A DNA stretch of 64,000 nt from Novilysobacter_A longmucuonensis. Lineage in GTDB: Bacteria; Pseudomonadota; Gammaproteobacteria; Xanthomonadales; Xanthomonadaceae. The DNA is taken from the NCBI RefSeq assembly GCF_046600735.1, contig NZ_JBJMAW010000012.1, positions 9,727 to 73,726 on the forward strand, read 5' to 3'. Below, piece after piece: positions 40,534-49,001 of the stretch. The notes under the pieces were generated by a model, which was given only the letters and a program-made list of their open reading frames with translations, did no database searches and was not told the origin of the DNA. The position numbers were made by a program, and so were the translations under genes. Within the stretch, counting starts at the first letter, position 1. The number at the start of each line of letters is the position of its first letter.

Positions 40534-41124
40534 ATGCTCAGCGCCGTGACCGAAACCCTGCCCCTGACCGCCGCCGCGGTGCGCACCGATGCGTCGGGCG
40601 AGCGCACGCTGGTCAACGCGGCCGCGCGCGGCGACATGGGCGCGTTCGAGGCGCTGTACCGCCACCACGTCGGTCGCGTGCACGGGGTGATCGTGCGGCT
40701 GGTCGGCGGCCGTGGCGCGCGCGCCGAGGACCTGACCCAGGAGGCGTTCGTGCGGGCCTGGCAGGCGTTGCCGGCGTTCCGCTTCGAGTCGGCGTTCTCG
40801 ACCTGGCTGCACCGGCTGGCGGTCAACACCGCGCTGATGGAGCTGCGCAGCCGCCGCGCGCGCCCGATCGAGGAGGACGACGAGATCTTCGACACCCTCG
40901 GCAGCGCCGATTCCGCCGGTCAGGGCACCGCGTTGTCGCTGGACCTGGAGCGTGCGGTGGCGACGCTGCCGCCGCGGGCCCGCGCGGTGCTGGTGCTGTT
41001 CGATGTGGAAGGCTGGAAACACGAGGAGATCGCCGCCGAACTCGGCATGGCGATCGGCAGTTCCAAGGCGCAACTGCATCGCGCGCGCGGCTTGCTGCGC
41101 GCGCGGCTGGGAGACAACGCATGA
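40534..41124 (+). CDS. ECF-type RNA polymerase sigma factor
   Basis: The product is 196 residues. Region 2 is ALYRHHVGRVHGVIVRLVGG with the -10 recognition string EDLTQEAFVRAWQALPAFR, followed by FSTWLHRLAVNTALMELRSR. Region 4 is LPPRARAVLVLFDVEGWKHE then EIAAELGMAIGSSKAQLHRA, a normal helix-turn-helix. ATG 40534 is chosen; a GTG at 40528 is two codons earlier. The stop overlaps the start of the next gene (ATGA), typical of sigma/anti-sigma pairs. Confidence 0.92.
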   Translation: MLSAVTETLPLTAAAVRTDASGERTLVNAAARGDMGAFEALYRHHVGRVHGVIVRLVGGRGARAEDLTQEAFVRAWQALPAFRFESAFSTWLHRLAVNTALMELRSRRARPIEEDDEIFDTLGSADSAGQGTALSLDLERAVATLPPRARAVLVLFDVEGWKHEEIAAELGMAIGSSKAQLHRARGLLRARLGDNA

Positions 41125-41726
41125 ATAGCTCCGGACACGAACCCGGCGGCCGCACACCGGACGATTTGCCGCCGCCGCTGAACTGGCAGCTGCGCGCATT
41201 GCGCACCGACGCGACGCCGGAACACGACCTGTGGGACGGCATCGGCGCACGCCTGCCGCCGCGTTCGCCCCGATCGATGCTGGAGCGGTCGCAGCGCCGC
41301 CGCTGGCCGGCGCCGGTCGCGCTGGTCGCAACGCTGCTGCTGGCACTGGGCTTCAGTGGCTGGTGGCAGCGCCCGCCCGCGCCGGAACCGATCGCGGTGG
41401 ATCCCTCGGCAGCGCAGCCGGCACCCGAACAACCGGCAGTGGAGCAGGCGACCATGGCACAGACCACCCCCGCTACCGCGGTCGAACCGACGCCGGTGCA
41501 ACGCGAAGTCGACGGCATGACCCGGCAATACCGGGCCGCGCTGGTCGAACTCGAGGGCGCCCCGACCGCGCCGCTGCTGGACGCGACCTTCGAGGAGCTC
41601 GACCGCAACGCCGGGCTCATCCTCGACGCGCTGGCGCTGGATCCAAACTCGCGGCTGCTGCTGGGACAGCTGCGCCGCACCTATGCACACCGCCTCGCGT
41701 TGAGCCAGCGCGTGGTCCGTACCTGA
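41121..41726 (+). CDS. Single-span membrane protein, probable anti-sigma factor
   Basis: The product is 201 residues and overlaps the sigma gene by 4 bp. A cytosolic N-terminal region (1-62), one membrane helix (PAPVALVATLLLALGFSGWW, about 63-82) and a Pro/Ala/Glu-rich then helical periplasmic part. There is no zinc-binding HxxxCxxC motif, so it is not a ZAS-type anti-sigma; topology and coupling are the reasons for the assignment. It may sense envelope state and hold the upstream sigma factor at the membrane. Confidence 0.7.
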   Translation: MNSSGHEPGGRTPDDLPPPLNWQLRALRTDATPEHDLWDGIGARLPPRSPRSMLERSQRRRWPAPVALVATLLLALGFSGWWQRPPAPEPIAVDPSAAQPAPEQPAVEQATMAQTTPATAVEPTPVQREVDGMTRQYRAALVELEGAPTAPLLDATFEELDRNAGLILDALALDPNSRLLLGQLRRTYAHRLALSQRVVRT

Positions 41727-41804
41727 CCGACTACCCGCTCGATTACCCGATCGACACTGATTGCCCATAAGCACCTGATCAACCACCCAAGCCGGAGAAC
41801 CCCC

Positions 41805-42740
41805 ATGTCACCTGCCACCCAATATCGCGGCGCCGTCCTGGGCTCTGCCGCACTGGTGCTTGCCGTGCTGGCCAGCGCCCCGGCGTTCGCCGCCACCCCG
41901 ATCAACGAAACCCGCCCGCTCGATGCCGACGGTACGCTGGAGATCGCCAACCTCAAGGGCAGCATCGAGGTCCGCGCCTGGGACCGGCCTGAAGTCCGCA
42001 TCCAGGGCAGCCTCGGCGAAGGCGTCGAGAAGCTCGAGATCGACGGCGACCGCCAGCGCCTGGTGGTGCGGGTGAAGTATCCCAACGGCGGCGGCATCGG
42101 CCTGTTCGGCCGCGGCGACCGCAGCGAGCCGACCGAGCTGCGCCTGATGGTGCCGGTGCGTGCGGACCTGAACATCGACTCGGTCTCGGCCGATATCGAC
42201 GTCAGCGGCGTGGCCCCGCGGGGGCTGTCGATCGACAGCGTCAGCGGCGACATTACCGTTGCCGGTGCGCCGCGCGAGGTCGACATCGACAGCGTCAGCG
42301 GCGATCTGCGACTGACGCTCAACAGCGGCGACGTCTCCATCGAGAGCGTCAGCGGTGACGTCGAGCTACGCGGCCGCCTGGACGGCCAGATCGAGGTCGA
42401 GACGGTGTCGGGGCGCATCGCGATCGACGTGCTCGAGGTCCGCGTGCGCGAGATTTCCGCTGCCTCGGTGTCGGGCAACATGCGCATCGCCACCGCGTTG
42501 GCGGCGCAGGGCGAGATTTCGCTGGAGAGTGTCAGCGGCGACCTGGAGCTGAACCTGCCGCGCGACCTTTCCGCGACGGTGCGCGGCGAAAGCTTCAGTG
42601 GCACCCTGCGCGCGCCGGACGCGCGCATCAACACCGCCCGCCACGGCCCCGGCTCGGATTTCGAGCACCGCTACGGCAGCGGCGACGGCAGGATCTCGAT
42701 CGAGACCTTCTCCGGCAACGCCGCGTTGCGCATGGATTGA
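41805..42740 (+). CDS. DUF4097 secreted beta-repeat protein
   Basis: The product is 311 residues with a signal peptide cleaved near residue 29 (VLASAPAFA). The body is a regular right-handed beta-helix-like repeat in which SVSGD(I/L/V) returns about every 17-20 residues (SIDSVSGDITVAG, IDSVSGDLRLTL, SIESVSGDVELRG, SLESVSGDLELNL). Residues near 78-95 are a charged loop (KYPNGGGIGLFGRGDRSEP). Members of this adhesin-like family often lie beside sigma or anti-sigma genes, as here, and are likely the regulated envelope product. Confidence 0.88.
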   Translation: MSPATQYRGAVLGSAALVLAVLASAPAFAATPINETRPLDADGTLEIANLKGSIEVRAWDRPEVRIQGSLGEGVEKLEIDGDRQRLVVRVKYPNGGGIGLFGRGDRSEPTELRLMVPVRADLNIDSVSADIDVSGVAPRGLSIDSVSGDITVAGAPREVDIDSVSGDLRLTLNSGDVSIESVSGDVELRGRLDGQIEVETVSGRIAIDVLEVRVREISAASVSGNMRIATALAAQGEISLESVSGDLELNLPRDLSATVRGESFSGTLRAPDARINTARHGPGSDFEHRYGSGDGRISIETFSGNAALRMD

Positions 42741-42776
42741 TCGGCCAGCCGCTGCAGCGTCCTCCAGACACGGCCG

Positions 42777-42808
42777 CAGGGTGGGCACGCATCGCGTGCC
42801 CACCGCCG
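42777..42808. repeat. GGGTGGGCACGC inverted repeat
   Basis: AGGGTGGGCACGCATCGCGT followed by GCCCACC makes a hairpin downstream of the DUF4097 gene and may terminate its operon. The same GGTGGGCAC...GTGCCCACC family appears at 56648-56742. Confidence 0.7.
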
Positions 42809-42894
42809 TCACATACCTTTCAGGCTCGCCTCTTCACCTGCGCAACACCCCGGTTGGCCACATGCTTCGCCCACGGCGCCATGAGGCGAGGCAC

Positions 42895-44232
42895 ATGCAG
42901 ACCATCATCGAACCGGCGGAAGGGAAGCTGGGCATATTGATGCCGGGGCTGGGCGCCGTGGCAACCACGTTCATCGCCGGGGTCGAAGCGGTACGCAAGC
43001 ACCTCGCCGAGCCGATCGGCTCGCTGACCCAGATGGGCAACATTCCCGTCGAACAATCCAGCGGCCCCGCCACCGGCCAGCGTCATCCCCGGATCAAGGA
43101 CTTCGTGCCGCTGGCCGACCTGGACGACATCGTGTTCGGCGGCTGGGACGTCTACAGCGACAACGTGTTCGAGGCCGCCAGCCACGCCAAGGTGCTCGAA
43201 CCGTCGCTGTTGGCAGCGGTCAGGACCGAGCTGGAGGCCATCCGGCCGATGAGGGCGGTGTTCGACCGGGCCTACGTGTCCAACCTGGACGGCGACCACG
43301 TCAAGCAGGCCGCCAGCAAGGCCGACCTGGCCCAGGCGGTGATGGACGACATCGAGCGCTTCGGCCGCGCCAACGACTGCTCGCGCCTGGTGATGGTCTG
43401 GTGCGCGTCGACCGAGAAATACATCGAGGCGTCGGTCGTGCATGCAACCCTGGAGAACTTCGAGCAGGGCCTGCAGGACAGCGACCCGGCGATATCGCCG
43501 TCGATGATCTATGCCTATGCCGCGATCCGGCTCGGCATCCCGTTCGTCAACGGCGCACCCAACCTGAGTTGCGATGTCCCGGCGTTGATCGAGCTGGCCG
43601 CGCGCACCGCGACACCGATCGGCGGCAAGGACTTCAAGACCGGCCAGACGCTGATGAAGACCGTTCTTGCCCCGGGCCTGCAGGCGCGGGCACTGGGAAT
43701 CAGGGGCTGGTTCTCTTCCAACATTCTGGGCAACCGCGACGGCTACGTGCTGGACCACCCGGACAACTTCAGGACCAAGGAAGTCTCCAAGCTCGGCGTG
43801 CTCGACGACATCCTGCGGCCCGACCTCAATCCCGAGCTCTACGGCGGGATCCACCACCAGGTGCGGATCAACTACTACCCGCCGCACGGCGACAACAAGG
43901 AAAGCTGGGACAACATCGACATCTTCGGTTGGCTCGGCTACCCGATGCAGATCAAGATCAACTTCCTGTGCCGCGACTCGATCTTGGCCGCGCCGATCGT
44001 GCTGGACCTGGCGCTGTTCAGCGACCTGGCCAAGCGCGCCGGCCGCTCGGGCATCCAGGATTGGCTGTCGTTCTATTTCAAGTCGCCGCAAACCGCGCCG
44101 GGGCTGCGGCCGGAGCACGACATCTTCAAGCAGCTGGCCCACCTGCACGAGACCCTGCGGCAGATGATGGCAGAGGCACCGGTCGCGCCGCCGGGGCTGG
44201 CCAGTCGCCCTGAACTGGTCGAGACCCTGTGA
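42895..44232 (+). CDS. Inositol-3-phosphate synthase
   Basis: The product is 445 residues; family members of about 400-440 make L-myo-inositol-1-phosphate from glucose-6-phosphate using NAD. The dinucleotide-binding start (LGILMPGLGAVATTFIAGVE) and the central family strings PLADLDDIVFGGWDVYSDNV, GIPFVNGAPNLS and GGKDFKTGQTLMKTVLAPGL (with the catalytic lysines) are intact; the Rossmann loop is the bacterial-type MPGLGAVA. It heads the carbohydrate cluster to 48.5 kb and implies an inositol-containing product, unusual in proteobacteria. Confidence 0.94.
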   Translation: MQTIIEPAEGKLGILMPGLGAVATTFIAGVEAVRKHLAEPIGSLTQMGNIPVEQSSGPATGQRHPRIKDFVPLADLDDIVFGGWDVYSDNVFEAASHAKVLEPSLLAAVRTELEAIRPMRAVFDRAYVSNLDGDHVKQAASKADLAQAVMDDIERFGRANDCSRLVMVWCASTEKYIEASVVHATLENFEQGLQDSDPAISPSMIYAYAAIRLGIPFVNGAPNLSCDVPALIELAARTATPIGGKDFKTGQTLMKTVLAPGLQARALGIRGWFSSNILGNRDGYVLDHPDNFRTKEVSKLGVLDDILRPDLNPELYGGIHHQVRINYYPPHGDNKESWDNIDIFGWLGYPMQIKINFLCRDSILAAPIVLDLALFSDLAKRAGRSGIQDWLSFYFKSPQTAPGLRPEHDIFKQLAHLHETLRQMMAEAPVAPPGLASRPELVETL

Positions 44233-44323
44233 GGCCGACCATCGAAAACTGCATGCCCGGGCGCGGCGCCGCGGTGCGTCGCGTCGCCGCGATCTGCACC
44301 GCCAGGCCCGGCCCTCCGACGAC

Positions 44324-45208
44324 ATGATCGAAGCCGTCACCTTCTGGAACGAGGCCAACAACAAGTCGCACTGGGACGTGCAGGTCGACCCGGAATGGCG
44401 GATGTACGCCGACATGGTCAGGACCGCGGCGCAGGCGCTCAAGGCCGAATGCCCGCAGGTGTTGCGGGTGCTCGGCGGCATCTCGCCGATCGATCCGTTA
44501 TTTATCCAGCGCATGCAGGGCTTCGGTGCGATCGACGACCTCGATGCGGTCGCGGTGCACGGCTTCCCGCTGGACTGGAACCTCTGGCCACTGGACCAAT
44601 GGGGCGCGAAGATCGCCGAGATCGAGGCGGTGACCCATCTGCCGGTCTGGGTGACCGAGGTCGGGGTCTCCAGCTTCGGCGCCGAGGAGGTCCAGGAGTT
44701 CGGCCTGCGCCGGACCGCCGAATTGCTGCTGGACCGGGTCCAGCGCGTCCACTGGTACAGCCTCTACGACCTGCCGCAGGCGTGGGAGGCGACCACCCGC
44801 CACCGCGAGGCCGAGGGCTCGTCGTATTTCCGGCATTTCCACATGGGGCTGCTGCGCGAGGACGGCTCGCCGAAACTCGCCCTGGCGCAGTTCGCCGACT
44901 ACACACCGCGGATGGGCATCTGCCAGTGGTTCCACTTCGAGGACCACCGCCTCGACGACGCGGTCGACTGGCTGCGCCGGCTCGGCGTGCGCCGCGTGCG
45001 CACGGGGCTGAGCTGGGCCGACCACCTGCGGCCCGATGCCGAGCAATGGTTCGACCGGATGATGGCCGCGCTCGAGGAGTTTGAGCTCACCGTGACGTTC
45101 TGCTTCACGCCCGAATCCAGGGGCATCCAGCCGCACCACACCAGCCCGCCACGCGAGAACGCGGAGTTCACCGAGTTCTGCGTGGCGATGATGCGGCGCT
45201 ACGCCTGA
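44324..45208 (+). CDS. GH-A clan glycosidase-like protein with apparent circular permutation
   Basis: The product is 294 residues. It opens almost at once with MIEAVTFWNEANNKSHW, the beta-4 strand and acid/base (Glu10) of GH39-like TIM barrels. Beta-5 (VLRVLGGISP), beta-6 (DLDAVAVHGFP), beta-7 with the nucleophile (PVWVTEVGVSS, Glu112) and beta-8 (VHWYSLYDLP) follow. Residues 197-294 then read like barrel strands 1-3 (CQWFHFEDHRLDDAVDWLRR, VRRVRTGLSWAD, FELTVTFCFTP), ending at FCVAMMRRYA, the helix that normally precedes beta-4. I infer a circularly permuted barrel; an alternative is two partial domains. The start codon is uncertain because the frame is open upstream. It probably trims or transfers a sugar in this cluster. 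Confidence 0.75.
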   Translation: MIEAVTFWNEANNKSHWDVQVDPEWRMYADMVRTAAQALKAECPQVLRVLGGISPIDPLFIQRMQGFGAIDDLDAVAVHGFPLDWNLWPLDQWGAKIAEIEAVTHLPVWVTEVGVSSFGAEEVQEFGLRRTAELLLDRVQRVHWYSLYDLPQAWEATTRHREAEGSSYFRHFHMGLLREDGSPKLALAQFADYTPRMGICQWFHFEDHRLDDAVDWLRRLGVRRVRTGLSWADHLRPDAEQWFDRMMAALEEFELTVTFCFTPESRGIQPHHTSPPRENAEFTEFCVAMMRRYA

Positions 45209-45240
45209 GCACACACGATCGCTTGGGCGATCGCCGCCGC

Positions 45241-46620
45241 TCAGCGCAGGCCCAGGCGCCGGACGATCTGCCCCAGAGGGCCGCGGTGGTAGGTCAGCGC
45301 GTGGTACAGCAGCGTCGCCACGCGCGCCCAGCGCAGGTACAACGCGGTGCTGCCGGTCGCGCGGCTGAGCCGGAACATCCGGTGGCTCCAGGTCGAGATC
45401 GCCCGGCGCGTGAGGTAGATCAGCTTGCGCCGCGCCGCCGGCGAGCGCGCGTCGGGCGCGACGCGCTTGCGTGGCGGCACGCCGCTGCTGCGGCGCGCGA
45501 GCCGGTAGGCCAGGCCCTCGCGGCGCTGGCGCAGGCCGGCGGCCTGGGTCTGCGCGACGAAGCCGTCGTCGACCACCTCCAGCCGCAGCCGGCCCGCCGC
45601 GAGGGCGTCGTCGATCAGCTGCGCCACCGCCGGCGAGCGCACCATCACCACGTTGGTGCCCTGCCAGTCCGAGCTATACGGCTCGACCCAGGCATCGCCG
45701 AAGGACACGTCGGCGGTCTCGGCCACCACGTCGTCGCAGAAGTTGCACGCCGGGGCCATGAAGAACCCGGCGCCCCAGTCGCCGTCGGCCAGGTGCCACC
45801 AGTCCTGGCTGACGGTGCGGCCATCGCGCAGCGTGAACCTGGCGTTGTACCAGTTGGCCGGACGCTCCGGCGCCTTGTGCCGGAACTCCACGCCCGCCAC
45901 CTCATGCAGCTCGACCTCCATCTGCCGCGCCAAGCTCTCCACGAACCGGGCGCTTTTCATGTGCCCGCAAAACAGCCCCAGCGTGTAGCGTATGCGCTCC
46001 CGGAACAGCGGGTCCTTGCGCCGCAGCAGCTGCACCGCCTTGATGAAGCACGGGATACCGACCACGGCGTAGCGGCCCGGTTCGGCCGCGATTGCCTCGA
46101 GCACCTCCGACATCTCGACCGGGTAGTACCGGGACTGCGCGCCGGCGCGGACATCGCGTGCACTGCGCGAGATCCGGTAGCGGAAGAACCGCCCCTCCCG
46201 ATCGGGCTGCTCGGCCGCGACGACGTGGGCGACCGCGTCGATCATGCCCTTACGCAGCAACTCGGTCGCCACCCAGCTGACCATGCCCCCGGAGCTGCCG
46301 CGCAGCCGGAAGTCCTGCTCGGCGACATGGCCGACATACGCCGCCTCGAAACGCCCGACCCCGGCGCTGCGCTGCGGCGCTTGGGGAAACAGCTCGGCGG
46401 CGAGCCGGTCCTCGTCGAGGGCTGCCGGTGAGAACGGACAGGTACTGGCGAAGTCCTCCGGTCCATGGCGCAGCCATTCGCTCGGTCCGGCCGGGCGGAG
46501 CAGTCCGTGGGCATCGAACTGCATCGACGCCGCGGCTGCGCCGGACCTGCCGGCGCAACTGCCGCAGCCGATGCACAGGCCGGAGCGAACGATGTCGGCA
46601 GGACCGGGTGCGGCGTTCAT
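45241..46620 (-). CDS. FrhB-like (coenzyme F420 hydrogenase beta subunit family) oxidoreductase
   Basis: The product is 459 residues, starting at ATG 46620. An N-terminal ferredoxin-like cluster binding motif (CIGCGSCAG, Cys16/19/22, then TCPFS) is followed by the FrhB N and C domains: RLRGSSGGMVSWVATELLRK, YAVVGIPCFIKAVQLLRRKD and LFCGHMKSARFVESL. Outside methanogens such proteins sit in polysaccharide or cell-wall loci and are thought to be flavin-dependent. The start overlaps the stop of the upstream pyruvyl transferase gene by 4 bp. The last about 90 residues are Arg-rich and basic. Confidence 0.88.
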   Translation of the reverse strand: MNAAPGPADIVRSGLCIGCGSCAGRSGAAAASMQFDAHGLLRPAGPSEWLRHGPEDFASTCPFSPAALDEDRLAAELFPQAPQRSAGVGRFEAAYVGHVAEQDFRLRGSSGGMVSWVATELLRKGMIDAVAHVVAAEQPDREGRFFRYRISRSARDVRAGAQSRYYPVEMSEVLEAIAAEPGRYAVVGIPCFIKAVQLLRRKDPLFRERIRYTLGLFCGHMKSARFVESLARQMEVELHEVAGVEFRHKAPERPANWYNARFTLRDGRTVSQDWWHLADGDWGAGFFMAPACNFCDDVVAETADVSFGDAWVEPYSSDWQGTNVVMVRSPAVAQLIDDALAAGRLRLEVVDDGFVAQTQAAGLRQRREGLAYRLARRSSGVPPRKRVAPDARSPAARRKLIYLTRRAISTWSHRMFRLSRATGSTALYLRWARVATLLYHALTYHRGPLGQIVRRLGLR

Positions 46621-47735
46621 CCGGCCTGCGGCGGGGCGGCCAGTGCGCGGTCGAGGTAACGGGCCGAGCTGCTGCGGAAGTGCTCGATCCGCTGGAGCAT
46701 CGCGGCGCCGGGCGGCGCGTCCAGCAGGCGGCCGCATCCGCCTGCCGGTGCGCCTTCGGCCAACAGGTGGTGCTGCCCGCCGACGGTGGCCATCAGGCCC
46801 CGCAGCTTGTTGCTGCGGTAACGCGACTCCTCGCAGGCGAAAGGCTTGGCGTTGCGCAGCGCGAACACGCAACCATGGAAGAAATTGGTCACCACCGCTT
46901 CGGCCCCGGCGATGAACGGCGCGAACTCGTGCGGCCCGGCGCCGATCCACTGACGGTCGGCCCAATCGTTGCGGTAGCCGATGCTGATCACCGGCAGCTT
47001 CTTGCGCCGCGCCCACTGCCGGACCTGCTCCACGAAAGATTTGGAAAAGCTGTGGCCGTACAGGGCGAGATAACGCGCCGGCAGTGGTTGGCCCTCGGGC
47101 TCGAGACCCTCGCTCGCGAGCGGCCCTCCAAGTGGAAACTGCAGGCACGGATCGAGCACCACCTCCGGCTGCACCCCCAGCGCCTGCTCGACGATGGCGC
47201 GGGACGACTGATCGCGCACCGAAATGGACTCGAAGTTGCGCAGCTTCTCGGCCCAGGCCGGCTCCAGTCCGCACCAACCGTCGTAGTTGCCGAAGCTGGC
47301 CGCATACGACACCAGGCGCTGCCCGCCCACGCCGTCGCCGTAGAACAACGCGCAGCGCCCATACCACGGGTGCAGCAGGTTCCACACCTCGTCACTGCCG
47401 ACCACCACCACGTCGCAGCGCTCCATCCGGGCAGGTGCATCCAGCGGTGCATCCAGTGGAAACCGCGTCGACAGCGGCAGCGCGGCAATGGCGCGGAAGA
47501 ACCGCAGAATCTTCTCGCGGTAACGCGGGTAGTCCGCCTTCGGCGTCGCCTCCGGCAGGGTCGGGCGGAACGCGCACTTCCATTCGGCCAGGTCGATCCG
47601 ACGCGAGGCGTGATCCAGGATGACCACGTCGTGGCCGCGCGCGCGCAGTCCTTCGGCCAGGCAGCGTGCCTGCCAGTAGCTCCCGTAGTTGATGCAGCGA
47701 TGGAAGGTGAGGATCCCGATTTTCACCACGCTCAT
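46617..47735 (-). CDS. Polysaccharide pyruvyl transferase family protein
   Basis: The product is 372 residues. The family start KIGILTFHRCINYGSYWQAR, the central VVVGSDEVWNLLHPWYG and RDQSSRAIVEQALG, and the late AEAVVTNFFHGCVFALRNAK (with the conserved T/S-x-R/F-FH-G pattern) are all present. It would add pyruvate ketals from phosphoenolpyruvate to a glycan, as in CsaB/WcaK. Pyruvyl transferase plus FrhB-like protein is a recurring pair in surface-polysaccharide loci. It is the first gene of a two-gene minus-strand operon. Confidence 0.92.
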   Translation of the reverse strand: MSVVKIGILTFHRCINYGSYWQARCLAEGLRARGHDVVILDHASRRIDLAEWKCAFRPTLPEATPKADYPRYREKILRFFRAIAALPLSTRFPLDAPLDAPARMERCDVVVVGSDEVWNLLHPWYGRCALFYGDGVGGQRLVSYAASFGNYDGWCGLEPAWAEKLRNFESISVRDQSSRAIVEQALGVQPEVVLDPCLQFPLGGPLASEGLEPEGQPLPARYLALYGHSFSKSFVEQVRQWARRKKLPVISIGYRNDWADRQWIGAGPHEFAPFIAGAEAVVTNFFHGCVFALRNAKPFACEESRYRSNKLRGLMATVGGQHHLLAEGAPAGGCGRLLDAPPGAAMLQRIEHFRSSSARYLDRALAAPPQAG

Positions 47736-47864
47736 CCCGGAAATGGTGTGATCGCTTTACCGTGCGTGCTCTGGCGCGTGCGGCTTCACCCGTACGGCAT
47801 CGCCCCGGGCGGCATCAGGGCGTCTCCGACCCACCCACGAGTGGTGCCCGCAACCTGCCAGTGA

Positions 47865-48488
47865 ATGCCAGTGACCAGGTTTCTTCTGATCCGCCATGCC
47901 GCCATCGCCTCGTCCGGCAAGTCCCTCGCCGGACGCATGGTCGGCGTGCACTTGGACCAACGCGGTCGCCGCCAGGCACGCGCGCTGGCCGAACAATTGG
48001 CGGGCGCGAGCATCGCCGCGCTCTACAGCAGTCCGCTGGAGCGCGCCGTCGAAACCGCCGAACCGATTGCCACGCTACTCGGGCTTCCGGTCGTGACCTG
48101 TGAAGACTTCCTCGAGCTCGCGTTCGGCCAGTGGACCGACCGTACGTTCGATGAGCTCGCCACGGACCCGCGGTTTGAATGCTTCAACACGTTGCGCAGT
48201 TGCGCGCCGGTGCCCGATGGCGAGTTCATGCTGCAGGCCCAGGCACGCATGATCATCGGACTTGAAAAGCTGCGCCTCCGGCACCCCCAGACGACCGTGG
48301 TCGTGGTCAGCCACGGTGACCTGATCAAGGCCGCGATCGCGCACTACGCCGGCATCCCGCTGGACCTGTTCCAGCGCATCGAGATCGGGCTGGCCTCGAC
48401 CAGCATCGTGGAAGTCGATGATCGCGTGATCCGGATTCTCGCGGTCAATGCCGGCGGCACGACCCTGTGGGGCGAAGATCCCGAATGA
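47865..48488 (+). CDS. Histidine phosphatase superfamily (phosphoglycerate-mutase-like) protein
   Basis: The product is 207 residues. The RHG motif FLLIRHAAIASSG gives Arg10 and His11; LYSSPLERAVETAEPIA and VVVVSHGDLIKAAIAH complete the active site. Members dephosphorylate sugars, broad phosphoesters or cobalamin intermediates. Its position next to the inositol-3-phosphate synthase cluster suggests a sugar- or inositol-phosphate substrate; that is inference. It is divergent from the pyruvyl transferase gene across a 129-bp gap. Confidence 0.9.
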   Translation: MPVTRFLLIRHAAIASSGKSLAGRMVGVHLDQRGRRQARALAEQLAGASIAALYSSPLERAVETAEPIATLLGLPVVTCEDFLELAFGQWTDRTFDELATDPRFECFNTLRSCAPVPDGEFMLQAQARMIIGLEKLRLRHPQTTVVVVSHGDLIKAAIAHYAGIPLDLFQRIEIGLASTSIVEVDDRVIRILAVNAGGTTLWGEDPE

Positions 48489-48521
48489 CCCTTCCGTAGG
48501 GGTGGCACGCCTCCACCCGCC

Positions 48522-49001
48522 TCAGACCGGCTTGGCCACCATCAGGTAGAAGATCGCCAGGAACGCCAACAGCGCCGGAAACCCGAGCGCCACCCACACC
48601 CGGAAGCACCGCCAGTACGCCGGCGGCAGCGGGACGTCGTCGCGCACGGCGGCGCGGGCGATGTCGCGCATGCGCATCTGCAGCCAGATCACCGGCAGCC
48701 AGCACGCGGTCGCGAGCGCGTACAGCACCAGCGACCACGTGATCCAGCGCATCTGCAGCGGCATGCCGGCCAGGTGCAGCAGATAGAAGCCGCTGGCCGG
48801 CTGGAACACGATGGTCGTTGCGGTGAACAGCCAGTCGGCGGTCACCACATGACCGGCTACCACCGCGACCACCCGCGGGTCACGGCCGAGGCTGCTGACC
48901 AGCAGGTAGAACGCCGAGCCGATGCCGGTGCCGAACAGCAGCGTCGAGGACAGGATGTGCAACCACAACACGATCGTGTACTCGTTCAAGTACCCGCTCA
49001 T
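48522..49001 (-). CDS. DUF2269 four-helix membrane protein
   Basis: The product is 159 residues with four membrane helices (TIVLWLHILSSTLLFGTGIG is the first) and conserved histidines at the helix ends (LHILSS, GHVVTADW), typical of DUF2269. The start overlaps the stop of the upstream SDR/DoxX-like gene by 4 bp, so these two membrane-protein genes form one operon. The function is unknown. Confidence 0.88.
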   Translation of the reverse strand: MSGYLNEYTIVLWLHILSSTLLFGTGIGSAFYLLVSSLGRDPRVVAVVAGHVVTADWLFTATTIVFQPASGFYLLHLAGMPLQMRWITWSLVLYALATACWLPVIWLQMRMRDIARAAVRDDVPLPPAYWRCFRVWVALGFPALLAFLAIFYLMVAKPV

